DNA of 64,000 bases from Chromatium okenii (GTDB lineage: Bacteria > Pseudomonadota > Gammaproteobacteria > Chromatiales > Chromatiaceae), in NCBI RefSeq assembly GCF_002958735.1, contig NZ_PPGH01000035.1, positions 336,001-400,000 of the forward strand, written 5' to 3'. Positions 19,028 through 29,085 of the stretch are shown here, piece after piece (position 1 is the stretch's first letter; every line of letters starts with the position of its first letter). Both the position numbers and the translations under genes were made by a program. The notes under the pieces are model-generated. The model searched no databases. It saw nothing but the letters and a program-made list of their open reading frames with translations, and was not told the DNA's origin.

Positions 19028-19796
19028 ACAGCGGACTGTTTCAGCGCATTTGCGTCCGCTGTGGATTGCTGGACGATTTTTAACGCGCTTGCCATTTCCT
19101 GATCCGGGCGCAACCACGGCAGCGGAAGTCGGGCAATCCGTGCTGTGGTATCCGTTGACCGGTCTGCTACTCGGCGGGCTGATTGCGAGTATTGCGTGGC
19201 TGGTGAGTGGCGCAGCAGTAAGCGTTGCCGCTGCGGTGGTGTTAATTGCGTGGGTGTGGGGAAGTGGCGCGATTCATTTGGACGGCATCGCTGACAGCGC
19301 CGATGGCTGGGTGGGCGGACTGGGAAGCCGCGAGCGCACTTTGGACATTATGAAAGACCCGCGCTGCGGATCAATGGGCGTGACGGTGATCGGACTGGTG
19401 TTGATCGCCAAATTCGCCGGATTACAGGCGCTGCTGGCGCAGAGTGATGGATGGTTATTGCTGTGGCTGCCGTTGCTCGGACGATGGCAATTGCCGCTTT
19501 TGCTCCTGACCACCCGTTATGCGCGTTCGCACGGAATGGCGTTTGAACAGGCGCAGCATTTACCGCGTCGCGCTGGCTGGCTGGTGGTCAGCGCCGTACT
19601 GCTTGCCGAAATCCTAATTGTCAGCGCAACCCAAAATTGGATATTGGCAACCACGCTGGCGCTCGTCACCGTGAGCATTTTGCTGATCATGCGCCGCGCT
19701 ATGGTGCAGCGATTGGCGGGATTTACGGGCGACACGGCTGGCGCAGTGGTGGAAGTGACCGAAACGGCGTTGCTGCTCGTCATCAGTTGGTCGTGA
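18990..19796 (+). CDS. cobS: Adenosylcobinamide-GDP ribazoletransferase (cobalamin synthase)
   Basis: 268 residues if the TTG at 18990 is used; a TTG at 19050 would give the usual short N-terminus before IAGRFLTRLPFP and avoid most of the overlap with the upstream gene. The polytopic membrane enzyme joins adenosylcobinamide-GDP with alpha-ribazole in the last steps of cobalamin assembly. The signature HLDGIADSADGW is intact, as is MKDPRCGSMGV. It converges on cobC and cobT, the other nucleotide-loop genes; cobU is not in the window. Confidence 0.9.
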   Translation: MNYWDFGLKTGSKQRTVSAHLRPLWIAGRFLTRLPFPDPGATTAAEVGQSVLWYPLTGLLLGGLIASIAWLVSGAAVSVAAAVVLIAWVWGSGAIHLDGIADSADGWVGGLGSRERTLDIMKDPRCGSMGVTVIGLVLIAKFAGLQALLAQSDGWLLLWLPLLGRWQLPLLLLTTRYARSHGMAFEQAQHLPRRAGWLVVSAVLLAEILIVSATQNWILATTLALVTVSILLIMRRAMVQRLAGFTGDTAGAVVEVTETALLLVISWS

Positions 19797-19799
19797 ACA

Positions 19800-20380
19800 C
19801 TAGCTTCGATGAAACAACAGGCTGGGTTGACCCGGCGCTGGGTATAAACACAAACGGGAAAGGTTGGCGGGCGGGACTTCGAGCAGCGCCAGCGCCGTGA
19901 CTGGCATTTGCAGCACTTCCGCAATGAGCACCCGAATCACCACGCCGTGCGTAATTAGTAAAGAATGCGGTTCATTGGATTGCTGCACCGTTTGCCATGC
20001 CGTGAGCACTCGGGTTTGAAATGCGGCGAACGGTTCGGCAGCAGGCGGCGCAAAGTCAGCGGGATTCGTCCAAAGTTGCAGCAATTGATCGGCTGGCAGT
20101 TCGCGAACGGTAAACCGTCCCATGCGCCAAAGTGCCATTCCGCCAGCGCCGAATCAAAGCGCAATGGGATTTGATGTTGGGCAGCAAGTTGGCGGGCAAA
20201 GGCAGCGCAGCGTTGCGCCGGAGAGCTGATGATGAGCGACCACGCTGGCGCATCTGCGGTTGCTCGCGCCATCTGCGCCCAGCCGTCGCTCGTCAATGGA
20301 TCATCGCAACTGCCGCGCAATCGCGCTCCACCACTGACCGTACCGTGACGCAGCAAATCGACAAAACGCGGCGCAGTCAT
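19800..20380 (-). CDS. cobC: Alpha-ribazole phosphatase (one frameshift)
   Basis: A histidine phosphatase: LLRHG near the N-terminus, SPAQRC, the ALAEWHFGAWDG segment, and ITHGVVIRVL near the C-terminus. The first part (from 20380) and the second part (to 19800) lie in different frames that meet near 20120, just after GAWDG. One base gained or lost would restore about 193 residues. The family removes the 5'-phosphate from alpha-ribazole 5'-phosphate or from the finished cobalamin phosphate. It starts 3 bp after cobT ends, so they form one operon. Confidence 0.8.
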
Positions 20381-20383
20381 GGG

Positions 20384-21437
20384 TCAATCTTGACTGACAC
20401 CTGCTTCGGCGAAGGTCGCCGTGTGTTGATGCAGTTCACACGCCAGCCGCAACAGCGGGACGACTGCCAATGCGCCGGTCGCTTCACCGAGCCGCAGTCC
20501 AAAATCCAAATAAGGTTTGGCATTGAGCGCGGTCATCATGCGCTGATGTCCCGGCTCCGCCGAGGCAGTGGCAAATAACATCCATTCGCGCACCTGCGGT
20601 TGCAGTCGCACTGCGGCGAGCGCGGCACTGCTCATAATGAATCCGTCCACCACCATCGGCAGCCCGTGCTGGGCAGCGGTGATAAACGCGCCGACGGTCG
20701 CCACGATGTCAAAACCAGCCAACCGTTGCAGCAATTCCAACGGTGAGGCATCCGGCGTCACATGTCGCGCCAGCGCACATCAATCACTCGTGTTTTTCGC
20801 GCCACACCATTGACATCCAAACCCGTCCCCGGTCCAGTCAATGTGGCAGCAGATTCGCCGAGCAGCGCACAGGCCAGCGCGGTCGCTGAAGTGGTGCTGC
20901 CAATGCCCATTTCTCCACAAATCAACAACTTCGCACCCTGCGCCAGCGCCCGTTCGGTCGCTGCTCGTCCGAGATTGAGACCAGCAACGAGCTGGCGCTC
21001 CGTCATCGCCGGTTCGCAGGCATATTGCCAGTGCCAGCGCCGAGCCGTTCGTTGCGCACATTGGGCAATTCGCCGGGATCGCCGACCGTGCCGACATTGG
21101 TGATTTCCAACCGCACACCCAGCGCCCGCGCCATCACTGTCACTGGTGCGCCGCCGTTGCTCATGTTGCGCAACATTTGAACGGTGACGATTTGCGGAAA
21201 CGCAGAAATGTCCTCTACAACTGCGCCGTGATCCGATAAGAATTGCAGCACTTGTATTGGATCGGGCGATGGTGTGGCGGTATTTTGCATTCCCGCCAAC
21301 GCAATTGCCATTTCTTCTAAACGCCCTAATGAACCATAAGGCTTAGTTAATTGATTTTGCCGTTGGCGAGCAGCTTCGGCAGCAGCGTTATTCGGTAATA
21401 AACAAGGAGTATTAAGCCAAGCCAGTTCTTCGATCAT
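20384..21437 (-). CDS. cobT: Nicotinate-nucleotide-dimethylbenzimidazole phosphoribosyltransferase (two frameshifts)
   Basis: The enzyme makes alpha-ribazole phosphate for the lower ligand of cobalamin. Three consecutive frames give a normal CobT in order: [11 protein letters not shown] and [16 protein letters not shown]; then EPAMTERQ.. with [14 protein letters not shown] and LTGPGTGLD; then [17 protein letters not shown] and the catalytic-Glu region [11 protein letters not shown]. The shifts are near 21018 and 20815; the second looks like GG reduced to G in GTGGCG. The Met at 21437 is preferred (GGAA about nine bases upstream). Each break happens to create a stop overlapped by an ATG, which could be mistaken for three genes. 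Confidence 0.85.
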
Positions 21438-21457
21438 GCAATTCATTTCCAATGCTA

Positions 21458-23974
21458 TTATTCGTTTTTATTTTGAGCAGTTGCCCATTTGATCCACATT
21501 GCGCGATAGGCTTGTTCAATTCGGCGTGCAAATCCAATTTCATCGCAACAAGGACTGGTTTTTAATTCGTCGCGCAAGCTGGCACGAATCGCAGCTAAAC
21601 GCGGTAAATCATTTGCTAGCGCAACTGCTTTTTCAATGTATTCATCTTCACTATTTGCAATCCATTCAGAATGTCCAACCCCAGTTAAAATTGAACTGCC
21701 CAATCGTCCGACACTGGGGCGACTAGCCAAAGTAATAAAGGGCACTCCACAATAAAGCGTTTCAAACAACGTAGTTCCTGAATTATGCGGAAAACAATCT
21801 AAGCTAATATCAATTCCACGCAATACATCCCAAGGCGGGCTGTGATAACCAATTTCTAAACGGTCGGCGGTAATGCCGTGCGCAGCAAAGCGTTCGATTA
21901 AATCAGTTTGCATCGCAGCGGAGGTGAAATCTTTGCTATTCACAACTAAACGTGAATTAGGCAGTCGGCGCAAGATATTCGCCCATACGCGAATGGTATG
22001 GTGGTTAATTCTTATGGCGCGGGTTAGGGTTCCAAACGTGACATAACCATGCGCCAGTGCTGGCAAATTATTTACCTCACCCATTCCACAATTTGGTCGG
22101 TAAACATAAGCCGGCGTTGCAATGCGCCACGGCATTTCAGAAAACAGATATTCACTGCCTGCTGGTGTCATTATTTCATCAGTTAAAAAATAATCAATTG
22201 CCGTTAAACCAGTGGTGTACGCATAACCAAGCCAAGAAACTGCAATAGGTGCGGGACGATATGCAAAAACACTGAGACGATTATTTGAAGTATGACCTGC
22301 AAGATCAACCAAAATATCAATTTGATCGGCACGAATACGCGCTGCAAGCTCTGCATCAGTTAAATTTCGTGTGGATACCCAATGATCAACATATTGACGA
22401 TAACGTTCTGTAATGACATCTTCGTTGGTTAATTCGGCATAAGCTGTCACTTCAAATTGTGTTTTATCGTGCTGCGCCAATAGCGGCTCTAAAAAATACA
22501 GAGTGGAATGCGCTCGAAAATCTGGCGAAACGTATCCAATTTTTAATTGTCGTTTAAGAGCACGATCATTGGTGTGTAGTTGCCAATTACAATGTAATGG
22601 TTCAGCGACCCGCTGATTGAATTCTTGATAAACAGAGAAAATTTCTTCTGCCGATTGATCAGGGTGGTAGTTTAGAGAAAAGAGTAAGGAGCTATAAATT
22701 TTCCTCGGTGCGTTAATCGCCAATGCTTGTTTATAATCACTAATCGCATCATCTAAGCGATTGAACGCTCGATTGGTATTACCACGAATTGCAAGCATTT
22801 CAGGGTCGTTTGATTGCAATATTACGGTTAAAAGTTGAGATGCAATTTGCTTGCGCTCTGTTTGGCGATTACTGCTGCAAAGGTCTAATGCTTTTTTATA
22901 CATCGCCGCTGATTCATCTAAACGCCCGAGACGCTGAAATGCGTTGCCAAGATTAGATAGAATCTCGGGATGGTCGGGCTGAATCTGTACCGCACGTTGT
23001 TGCGAAATAAGCGCACTATTCAATTGACTAAAAGCGAGTTGTGTATTACCAAGACTGCTGAAAATCTCTGCGTTATTTGGCTGTAATGTAAGTGCTTGTT
23101 GATAACAGTCAATTGCTTTTTCAAACTTCTGTTCGTCGCGTAAAATTGCACCAAGAACGAGATAAGATTTAACGTGTTTTGCATCAATCGCCAGTGCGCG
23201 TTGGCAATATAACTTTGCGTCGTCTGCTTGTCCTAAGCTGCGGGATAGTTTTGCAAGGTTATAAAACGCAGCCACAAAATGCGGTGCGCATTTAGCAGCA
23301 AAGGCATAACAAATTAGTGCTTTGTCTAATTGTGCCAAATCTTCAAACGCCACGCCTAAAGTATTCAAGCATTCTGCGTCATCTGATTTTAATTGCAGTG
23401 CCTTTTCTAATGCCGTGACAGCCTCTTGATTGCGTTGGCATTGCGCCAACACTGTTCCCAACATTTTCCAACCTAAAGGATGATTTGGATAACGTTCTGT
23501 TAACGTTTGCGCCAATTGTTGCGCTGCTTCATTTTGACCCTGTTCAAATCGAGTGAATAACGCATCAATCTCAGTTACTGTCGGTTCTTGTGCGTCGATA
23601 GATGCGTACAGCGAAGGCGTTATCATTTGCACTAAACGCGCTTTTAACTCTGCCGCCGCTATAGTTTCCAATCCGTTCGCTTGTGCTTGTTCAATTACAG
23701 TTAACGCATCAGCAGCGCGACCATCTAATAACAAACCTTCAGCGAAGGCTTGCCAATACAGACCAACATCTGGGGCGATTTCCAATGCTTGCTGCAAATG
23801 CGTTAGACCGAGATCGAATTGACCACGTTCGATGATTAATACACCCAAACCATGATGCGCTGCCGCGTGATTTGGATCAGCATTTAATACCGCCTGATAA
23901 CCTGCCGTTGCAACTTCCCAGTGACCGGCGGTGTGCGCAGCAATAGCTGCTTCCAGTAACGCTTGCGTGGTCAT
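21458..23974 (-). CDS. TPR protein with GT41 O-GlcNAc-transferase domain
   Basis: 838 residues from the ATG at 23974 (GGAG six bases upstream). Roughly the first 430 residues are tetratricopeptide repeats, about 10 copies with A-x-x-x-G-x-x-x-x-x-x-x-x-E-A-L spacing. The rest is a SPINDLY/OGT-type catalytic domain: IGYVSPDFRAHS, DILVDLAGHTSNNRL, RPAPIAVSWLGY, DCFPHNSGTTLFE and a VGRLGSSIL segment. GT41 enzymes add a sugar from a UDP donor to Ser/Thr (OGT) or Asn (HMW1C) of proteins in the cytoplasm. It lies 33 bp after the HlyD gene in the same operon, so exported proteins of this locus are plausible targets; that is inference. Confidence 0.88.
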   Translation of the reverse strand: MTTQALLEAAIAAHTAGHWEVATAGYQAVLNADPNHAAAHHGLGVLIIERGQFDLGLTHLQQALEIAPDVGLYWQAFAEGLLLDGRAADALTVIEQAQANGLETIAAAELKARLVQMITPSLYASIDAQEPTVTEIDALFTRFEQGQNEAAQQLAQTLTERYPNHPLGWKMLGTVLAQCQRNQEAVTALEKALQLKSDDAECLNTLGVAFEDLAQLDKALICYAFAAKCAPHFVAAFYNLAKLSRSLGQADDAKLYCQRALAIDAKHVKSYLVLGAILRDEQKFEKAIDCYQQALTLQPNNAEIFSSLGNTQLAFSQLNSALISQQRAVQIQPDHPEILSNLGNAFQRLGRLDESAAMYKKALDLCSSNRQTERKQIASQLLTVILQSNDPEMLAIRGNTNRAFNRLDDAISDYKQALAINAPRKIYSSLLFSLNYHPDQSAEEIFSVYQEFNQRVAEPLHCNWQLHTNDRALKRQLKIGYVSPDFRAHSTLYFLEPLLAQHDKTQFEVTAYAELTNEDVITERYRQYVDHWVSTRNLTDAELAARIRADQIDILVDLAGHTSNNRLSVFAYRPAPIAVSWLGYAYTTGLTAIDYFLTDEIMTPAGSEYLFSEMPWRIATPAYVYRPNCGMGEVNNLPALAHGYVTFGTLTRAIRINHHTIRVWANILRRLPNSRLVVNSKDFTSAAMQTDLIERFAAHGITADRLEIGYHSPPWDVLRGIDISLDCFPHNSGTTLFETLYCGVPFITLASRPSVGRLGSSILTGVGHSEWIANSEDEYIEKAVALANDLPRLAAIRASLRDELKTSPCCDEIGFARRIEQAYRAMWIKWATAQNKNE

Positions 23975-24007
23975 TTCTAACTCCGTCTGCACTACAATTG
24001 AGTGGCG

Positions 24008-25348
24008 TTATTCTTCTTTTAATCCCAATATCAATCTATCTGTGATTGGTTTAATGAGATATTCAAAGAAGGTGCGTTCACCAGTTTTAATCATCACGTC
24101 TGCGGGCATTCCGGGCAGTAAGATTAATCCGCGTAACGTATTCATGCCTTCCGGTGTGACTTGAATCCGCGCTAGATAATAGGGCGCTCCAGTACTGGGA
24201 TCGGTTAAGCGGTCGCCGGAAATAGTTAATACTGTACCGAATACTGTTGGCGTTGTCCGTGAATTGAATGCTGAAAAGCGAATTTCTGCGGTCAAGCCCG
24301 GAATAACTTGATCAATGTCTGTGGGTTGCACCCGCGCTTCCACAATGAGCGGTTCACCTTCGGGAATGATGTCGAGAATTGGATCGCCGGAGCGTAAGAC
24401 ACCACCGATTGTATGAATGCGCATTCCTACAATTGAACCTGCTGAAGGAGCCATTACGGCAGTGCGTTCCAGTGCTTTTTCTAATGCTCGCATCCGTTCC
24501 CGTAAATCAGAAAGGTCAGTTTGTACTGCTCGCAGTTGTTCGACTACATCGCTGGTGAATACGCGCCGCACTTGCGCAATTTGCAATTTGGTTTCGCCAA
24601 TTTGTACTTGTGTTGCAGCAATGGCAGATAGATGTTCAACACGCTCGCCGTCGATTTCTGCGGCTAATCGTTCCCATTCGCGCAAACGACTTTTTTCACC
24701 CAATCCCTTTTCAATCAGCTTCTGCAAACCGGCGATTTCTTCCTGATAAAGACCAATACGTTTTTCTTTACTGCTGACCAATCCAGTTAAACCACGAATC
24801 TGTTCCTGAAGTTGACCAATTCGTTGTTGCAACACATCAACTTCACCGGCGTTGGCCTGATGACGTGCTTGAAACATGCGTTGCTGACCCATCATCGCTT
24901 CTTCAACACGCGGATCATTTTTGGCTTCCAGTAAATCTGCTGGAAAAACCACTTTGTCTGCGTTGTCACGTTCGGCAATTAACCGCGCTTCTTCCGCTCG
25001 TCGCGCCAGAAATTTACCGCGAGCAATTTCTAGTTGCGCCCGTGACTCAGTGTCATCAATCCGCAACAGCACCTGACCTTTTTGCACGGTATCGCCTTCA
25101 CGCACCATTATCTCGCTCACGATGCCGCCTTCCATGTGTTGTACCGTTTTGCGCGACGATTCGACTGTCACCACGCCGGGCGCGACCGTTGCGCTATCAA
25201 TAGGTGCAAAGGCAGCCCACACGCCAAAGCCGCCGACACCTGCGAGCAAAATCAATAGCCCTAGTGTGCGTTCTGGACCGTCGCTGGTACGCAAACTGAG
25301 CGTATCTGGAGTTGGCTCCAGCGTTTTGGGAATAACATTGATATCCAA
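24008..25348 (-). CDS. Type I secretion membrane-fusion protein (HlyD family)
   Basis: 446 residues: short cytoplasmic N-terminus, one membrane helix (about 29-49), a biotinyl-lipoyl-like half domain around TVESSRKTVQHMEGGIV, a long periplasmic coiled coil (about 100-290), the second lipoyl half and a beta-barrel domain with RVQPTDIDQVIPGL and QVTPEGMNTLRG near the end. It links the inner-membrane ABC transporter to an outer-membrane TolC channel. It follows the transporter gene by 50 bp. No tolC gene is in the window. Confidence 0.92.
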   Translation of the reverse strand: MDINVIPKTLEPTPDTLSLRTSDGPERTLGLLILLAGVGGFGVWAAFAPIDSATVAPGVVTVESSRKTVQHMEGGIVSEIMVREGDTVQKGQVLLRIDDTESRAQLEIARGKFLARRAEEARLIAERDNADKVVFPADLLEAKNDPRVEEAMMGQQRMFQARHQANAGEVDVLQQRIGQLQEQIRGLTGLVSSKEKRIGLYQEEIAGLQKLIEKGLGEKSRLREWERLAAEIDGERVEHLSAIAATQVQIGETKLQIAQVRRVFTSDVVEQLRAVQTDLSDLRERMRALEKALERTAVMAPSAGSIVGMRIHTIGGVLRSGDPILDIIPEGEPLIVEARVQPTDIDQVIPGLTAEIRFSAFNSRTTPTVFGTVLTISGDRLTDPSTGAPYYLARIQVTPEGMNTLRGLILLPGMPADVMIKTGERTFFEYLIKPITDRLILGLKEE

Positions 25349-25398
25349 AGCAATTTCTCTCTAATAACAGCAAATTGGGTTCACGAAGAGCGCTGGCG

Positions 25399-27159
25399 CT
25401 ATCCGACAGCCATATTGGTTGCTGGCGTGTTTGTCTGACTAACGATGCTGGGCTTGGCAAACTGCGATAGCACCTGATCGCGGGGTGCGAAGAGATGCAG
25501 CATTCCTTCGCGCAACACTAAAATTTTGTCCACGCCATTCAGTACGCTGGGGCGATGGGTAATAATGAATACCGTTGAGCCATCGGCTTTTAATTGCGCA
25601 ATTGCCCGTACCAATGCGGCTTCGCCCTGTTCATCAAGGTTGGAATTTGGTTCGTCGAGCACGACCAGCACTGGTTGTCCATACATCGCTCGCGCCAAAC
25701 CGAGACGCTGGCGCTGTCCGCCGGAGAGCACTGCGCCACCGACGCCGACCGGCGTGTCATAACCTTTTGATAAACCTAAAATCATTTCGTGGACTCCGGC
25801 GCGTTGCGCAGCTTTCACCACTTGCTCTGGGTCTACCGTGCCGAAACGGGCGATATTTTCGCCGACCGTGCCATCAAAAAGTTCAATATCTTGAGGTAGA
25901 TAGCCGATGTGTGGACCTAAATCTTCGCGGTTCCAGCGGCTGATTTCTGCGCCGTCAAGCCGCACTGCGCCAGCGGCAGTTGGCCACACGCCAAGCATCA
26001 CTCGCGCCAGCGTTGATTTTCCCGCAGCACTCGGTCCAATCACGCCGACGACTTCGCCGGGCGCAACGTCAAAACTGATACGTTTCAGCACGGCAGTCGT
26101 TGATCCCGGTGGCGCAGCGACAACATCCTGAAAACTGATCTGACCAATGGGCGAAGGCAAGCGCATATTGACTGGACGCGCCGGAATGGATTGCAGCAGT
26201 GCCTGTAATCGGCTGTAAGAAGTACGCGCAGTTAAAAAGCCTTTCCACGAACCAATCAGCATGTCGATTGGCGCAAGTGCTCGTCCCATCAGAATTGAAC
26301 CGGCGATCATGATGCCGGGCGTAACGATTTGTTGAATGGCGAGATAAGCGCCAACGCCGAGAATGAGCGATTGCAGCGTGATGCGAATGGTTTTACTGGC
26401 GTTAATGAGCAAGCCAGCGCGGTCGCTGGCGAGGGCTTGCAGTTTGAGCATTTCTACATGTCGCGTCAGCCAGCGTTTGTGGACATTTTGCAACATGCCC
26501 ATGGATTCCAACGCTTCTGCATTGCGCAAATTACCTTGTAAGTAATTATTACTCGCTGCTGCTTGGCTATTGGCTTGTGCGAGGGGTTTTCTGGTGGTGA
26601 GTTCATTGGCAACTGCTAATGCAATCAAAATTAATGCACCAACAACTGCGAACCAACCAATCAATGGGTGCATTAAAAATAACACCAGCATGTAGAGTGG
26701 AATCCATGGGGCATCAAAAAAACCGAATAAGCCATTGCCGGTGAGAAATTGTCGTAATGAAGTCAGGTCTTGAATGGGCTGGGTTCCGGTATTGCCGCCG
26801 CCACGCAAATTGGCATCAAACATTGCAGCGAATAAGCGGGTATTTAGTGCCATATCGAGCCGGGCGCTGACCCGCACTAGAATCCGCGAGCGCACCAATT
26901 CCAGTGCACCCATGACGACGTACAAACCGACAACTAAAAGCGTTAATACGAGCAGCGTCATTTCACTGCCGCTGGCGAGAACGCGATCATAGACCTGCAA
27001 CATGTAAAGCGATGGAACGAGCAGCAACATGTTAATAAATGCACTGAAAAATCCGGTAAATAAAAATGAATTGCGGCTGGCTTGTAAGACGGCACGCAAT
27101 TCATCAACGGGAGGACGGGAATGCTTATTCACAAGAGAATTACCAAAATGGTGGATCAC
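25399..27159 (-). CDS. Type I secretion permease/ATPase (PrtD family)
   Basis: 586 residues. Six-helix membrane domain (about 35-310) followed by an ABC ATPase with Walker A GPSAAGKST (375-383), Q loop in YLPQDIELF, signature LSGGQ (478-482), Walker B VLVVLDE (497-503) and switch His535. There is no C39 peptidase domain at the N-terminus, so substrates should carry uncleaved C-terminal signals, as RTX and S-layer proteins do. It heads the operon with the HlyD and GT41 genes and is divergent from the six presumed substrate genes. Confidence 0.92.
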   Translation of the reverse strand: MIHHFGNSLVNKHSRPPVDELRAVLQASRNSFLFTGFFSAFINMLLLVPSLYMLQVYDRVLASGSEMTLLVLTLLVVGLYVVMGALELVRSRILVRVSARLDMALNTRLFAAMFDANLRGGGNTGTQPIQDLTSLRQFLTGNGLFGFFDAPWIPLYMLVLFLMHPLIGWFAVVGALILIALAVANELTTRKPLAQANSQAAASNNYLQGNLRNAEALESMGMLQNVHKRWLTRHVEMLKLQALASDRAGLLINASKTIRITLQSLILGVGAYLAIQQIVTPGIMIAGSILMGRALAPIDMLIGSWKGFLTARTSYSRLQALLQSIPARPVNMRLPSPIGQISFQDVVAAPPGSTTAVLKRISFDVAPGEVVGVIGPSAAGKSTLARVMLGVWPTAAGAVRLDGAEISRWNREDLGPHIGYLPQDIELFDGTVGENIARFGTVDPEQVVKAAQRAGVHEMILGLSKGYDTPVGVGGAVLSGGQRQRLGLARAMYGQPVLVVLDEPNSNLDEQGEAALVRAIAQLKADGSTVFIITHRPSVLNGVDKILVLREGMLHLFAPRDQVLSQFAKPSIVSQTNTPATNMAVG

Positions 27160-27779
27160 AGTGGGTCGCAGAGTGCGCCCGGCGAGAGAATCATCCTATC
27201 AAAACCAACTGTTTGCGGCATTGTAATCATCGGACAGTGGTATGCAGCAGGATATTTGTGGATTTTGCAACAGGTGTTTGCTGGTCTAAAATGGCGCTGG
27301 GAAATGTCAAAAAGCCTTGAAATTTCCTGATATATCCTGACAATCTTAATCTGCAATGTTAAGATATTTGGTGTCAGTTCTGTTTCGTTTCAATCCGGTA
27401 TCACGCCGCTCCTAATGACCAGATACTTAGATTGTCAAATTATGCAAGCGCGTTTTGCGGAATTGCCATCATTCGCCACACAAAACTTGCGTTCTGGCAA
27501 CACATGGGTAAAATATAACTCAGGCACGCCCCGAAATGTAGTGATTTATACCACAAGCTGAACTCGGCGGTGTTTGCCAGTGTTATGGCATGTTCAGGCA
27601 GCGAAAAGCTGTCGATCACAGTTAGAGGCACTAAAACACCCCATCATGCTTGCGCCTGAGTGTTTTCCCTATACTTACGCTTGTGCACGATCCTGGTTGC
27701 TGGTAGCGTCCAAACGCACCAACTAATCCGGTTTCAAGGTTTCTGTCTTTTGTCACCCAACCCTTAAGGAATCCTAATC
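27160..27779. other. Divergent intergenic region of 620 bp
   Basis: This gap separates the reverse type I secretion operon from the forward surface-protein genes and must carry promoters for both. AAGGA stands before the start at 27780. Short inverted words GACAATCT (near 27340) and AGATTGTC (near 27430) might be an operator. I see no open frame with coding character and no RNA gene. Confidence 0.5.
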
Positions 27780-28976
27780 ATGGCTCTTCAGACTTTCCAA
27801 GAAAATTTTTATTTGACCCAAAATCCTGACGTGTTCGCAGCGGTGCGCGACGGTCTGATGACTGCTGAGGAACATTACGTCAAGTACGGCGAACTGGAGG
27901 GGCGTCAGCCAAACCCATATTTCAATCCAGCCGGTTATATGGCGGTAAATCAGGATGTCGTGCCAGCGGTTGCGAGTGGCATTTTCAGCAGTTTTCTGTC
28001 GCATTTTGAACTAAATGGCGCACGTGAAGGACGTTCCCCCGGTGCTGACACCTTTAACGAAGCCAACTATCTCGCAGCAAATGAAGATGTTAAGGCTGCT
28101 GTTGACGCTGGAGATTTGAATAGCGGTTATGAGCACTATGTTCTTTATGGTGCTATCGAAGGTCGTGCTAATGGAATCGCTGAGAATCCTGATCCTACAC
28201 AAGGTCAAACCTTCACGTTGACAGTTGCTCAGGATTTGTTCCCTGAACAGTCTGCTGCTGGTAACGCAGGCGCTGATGTGATTCGTGGTGTTGCCGGTCA
28301 AATTGAGGGCGCACAGGATCAAACAACTCTGAATTCTTCAGACATTCTTGACGGCGGCGCGAGCGACGCAGATAAGTTGGTCGTTAATATGACCGGCACA
28401 CAATATCTCGGCGGTGCGACGGTTAAAAACATTGAGACGTTACAGATTGGTACTAACTTGACCAATCAAGAGGTTGCGTTCGACATGAACGTAAACCAAG
28501 GTTCTTACGAGGTCACCAGCGTCAATAAATTGGTGTATGACCAGATCACAAACACTGAGACGCTGGTAGTACAAAACGTTGTACCAGTTGCGGTTGGTGA
28601 TGTAGCACCCGACATGGTTTGGGCAAATGAAAACGGCTCTGCAGCTGGCACAATTGCCACGACTTATCGGCAGGCTACCATTGATGGAACTGCTGACAAT
28701 CAGACAGTAGAGCTGATCAATGTGACTGCCACCCAACATGTTATTGATGGTGTTTTGGCAATTGGAGGGGGGATGGAGCAACTCACCATCATCTCGTCAG
28801 GTGAGGTTGCACAGAACACTTTGAACAATAGCAATGTTGAGATTGCCTCGATCTCTTATGGCGACACCGGAAGTCGTAACGACAACGGCGCCGACCTGCT
28901 TTCAAAGGAATCGCTGACTTCAGTCGTACTGAAAGGTGCAACCGCAATTGGTGAAGGCGCTGACGTTATCGCATAG
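27780..28976 (+). CDS. S-layer/RTX-like surface protein, N-terminal piece
   Basis: 398 residues to the first frame break. The first 125 residues hold three repeats of the form FYLTQNPDV-(x)-HYVKYGELEGR, a motif found at the start of many type I-secreted calcium-binding proteins. A beta-rich, acidic region without Cys or Lys clusters follows. The reading continues in other frames (ETIGDVTPEW.. then LDGGIVASDDGG.. then the piece at 29086), so 27780-31385 is one gene of about 1,200 codons with indels between 28970 and 29165 and near 29860. No Sec signal, consistent with export by the divergent type I system. Confidence 0.75.
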   Translation: MALQTFQENFYLTQNPDVFAAVRDGLMTAEEHYVKYGELEGRQPNPYFNPAGYMAVNQDVVPAVASGIFSSFLSHFELNGAREGRSPGADTFNEANYLAANEDVKAAVDAGDLNSGYEHYVLYGAIEGRANGIAENPDPTQGQTFTLTVAQDLFPEQSAAGNAGADVIRGVAGQIEGAQDQTTLNSSDILDGGASDADKLVVNMTGTQYLGGATVKNIETLQIGTNLTNQEVAFDMNVNQGSYEVTSVNKLVYDQITNTETLVVQNVVPVAVGDVAPDMVWANENGSAAGTIATTYRQATIDGTADNQTVELINVTATQHVIDGVLAIGGGMEQLTIISSGEVAQNTLNNSNVEIASISYGDTGSRNDNGADLLSKESLTSVVLKGATAIGEGADVIA

Positions 28977-29085
28977 AAACAATCGGAGATGTCACTCCAG
29001 AATGGGTAGCGCGTGAGTGGACTGGCTTAACTGATCGTTGGGCGAGTGTTTATCGTGCACCTTCTTGACGGCGGAATTGTAGCTA

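Noticed and set aside
20384..21452. Three separate small genes with ATGA overlaps in place of cobT
   Set aside because: Joined in order they give a normal CobT; no part has independent domain sense, and the overlaps arise by chance at frameshifts.
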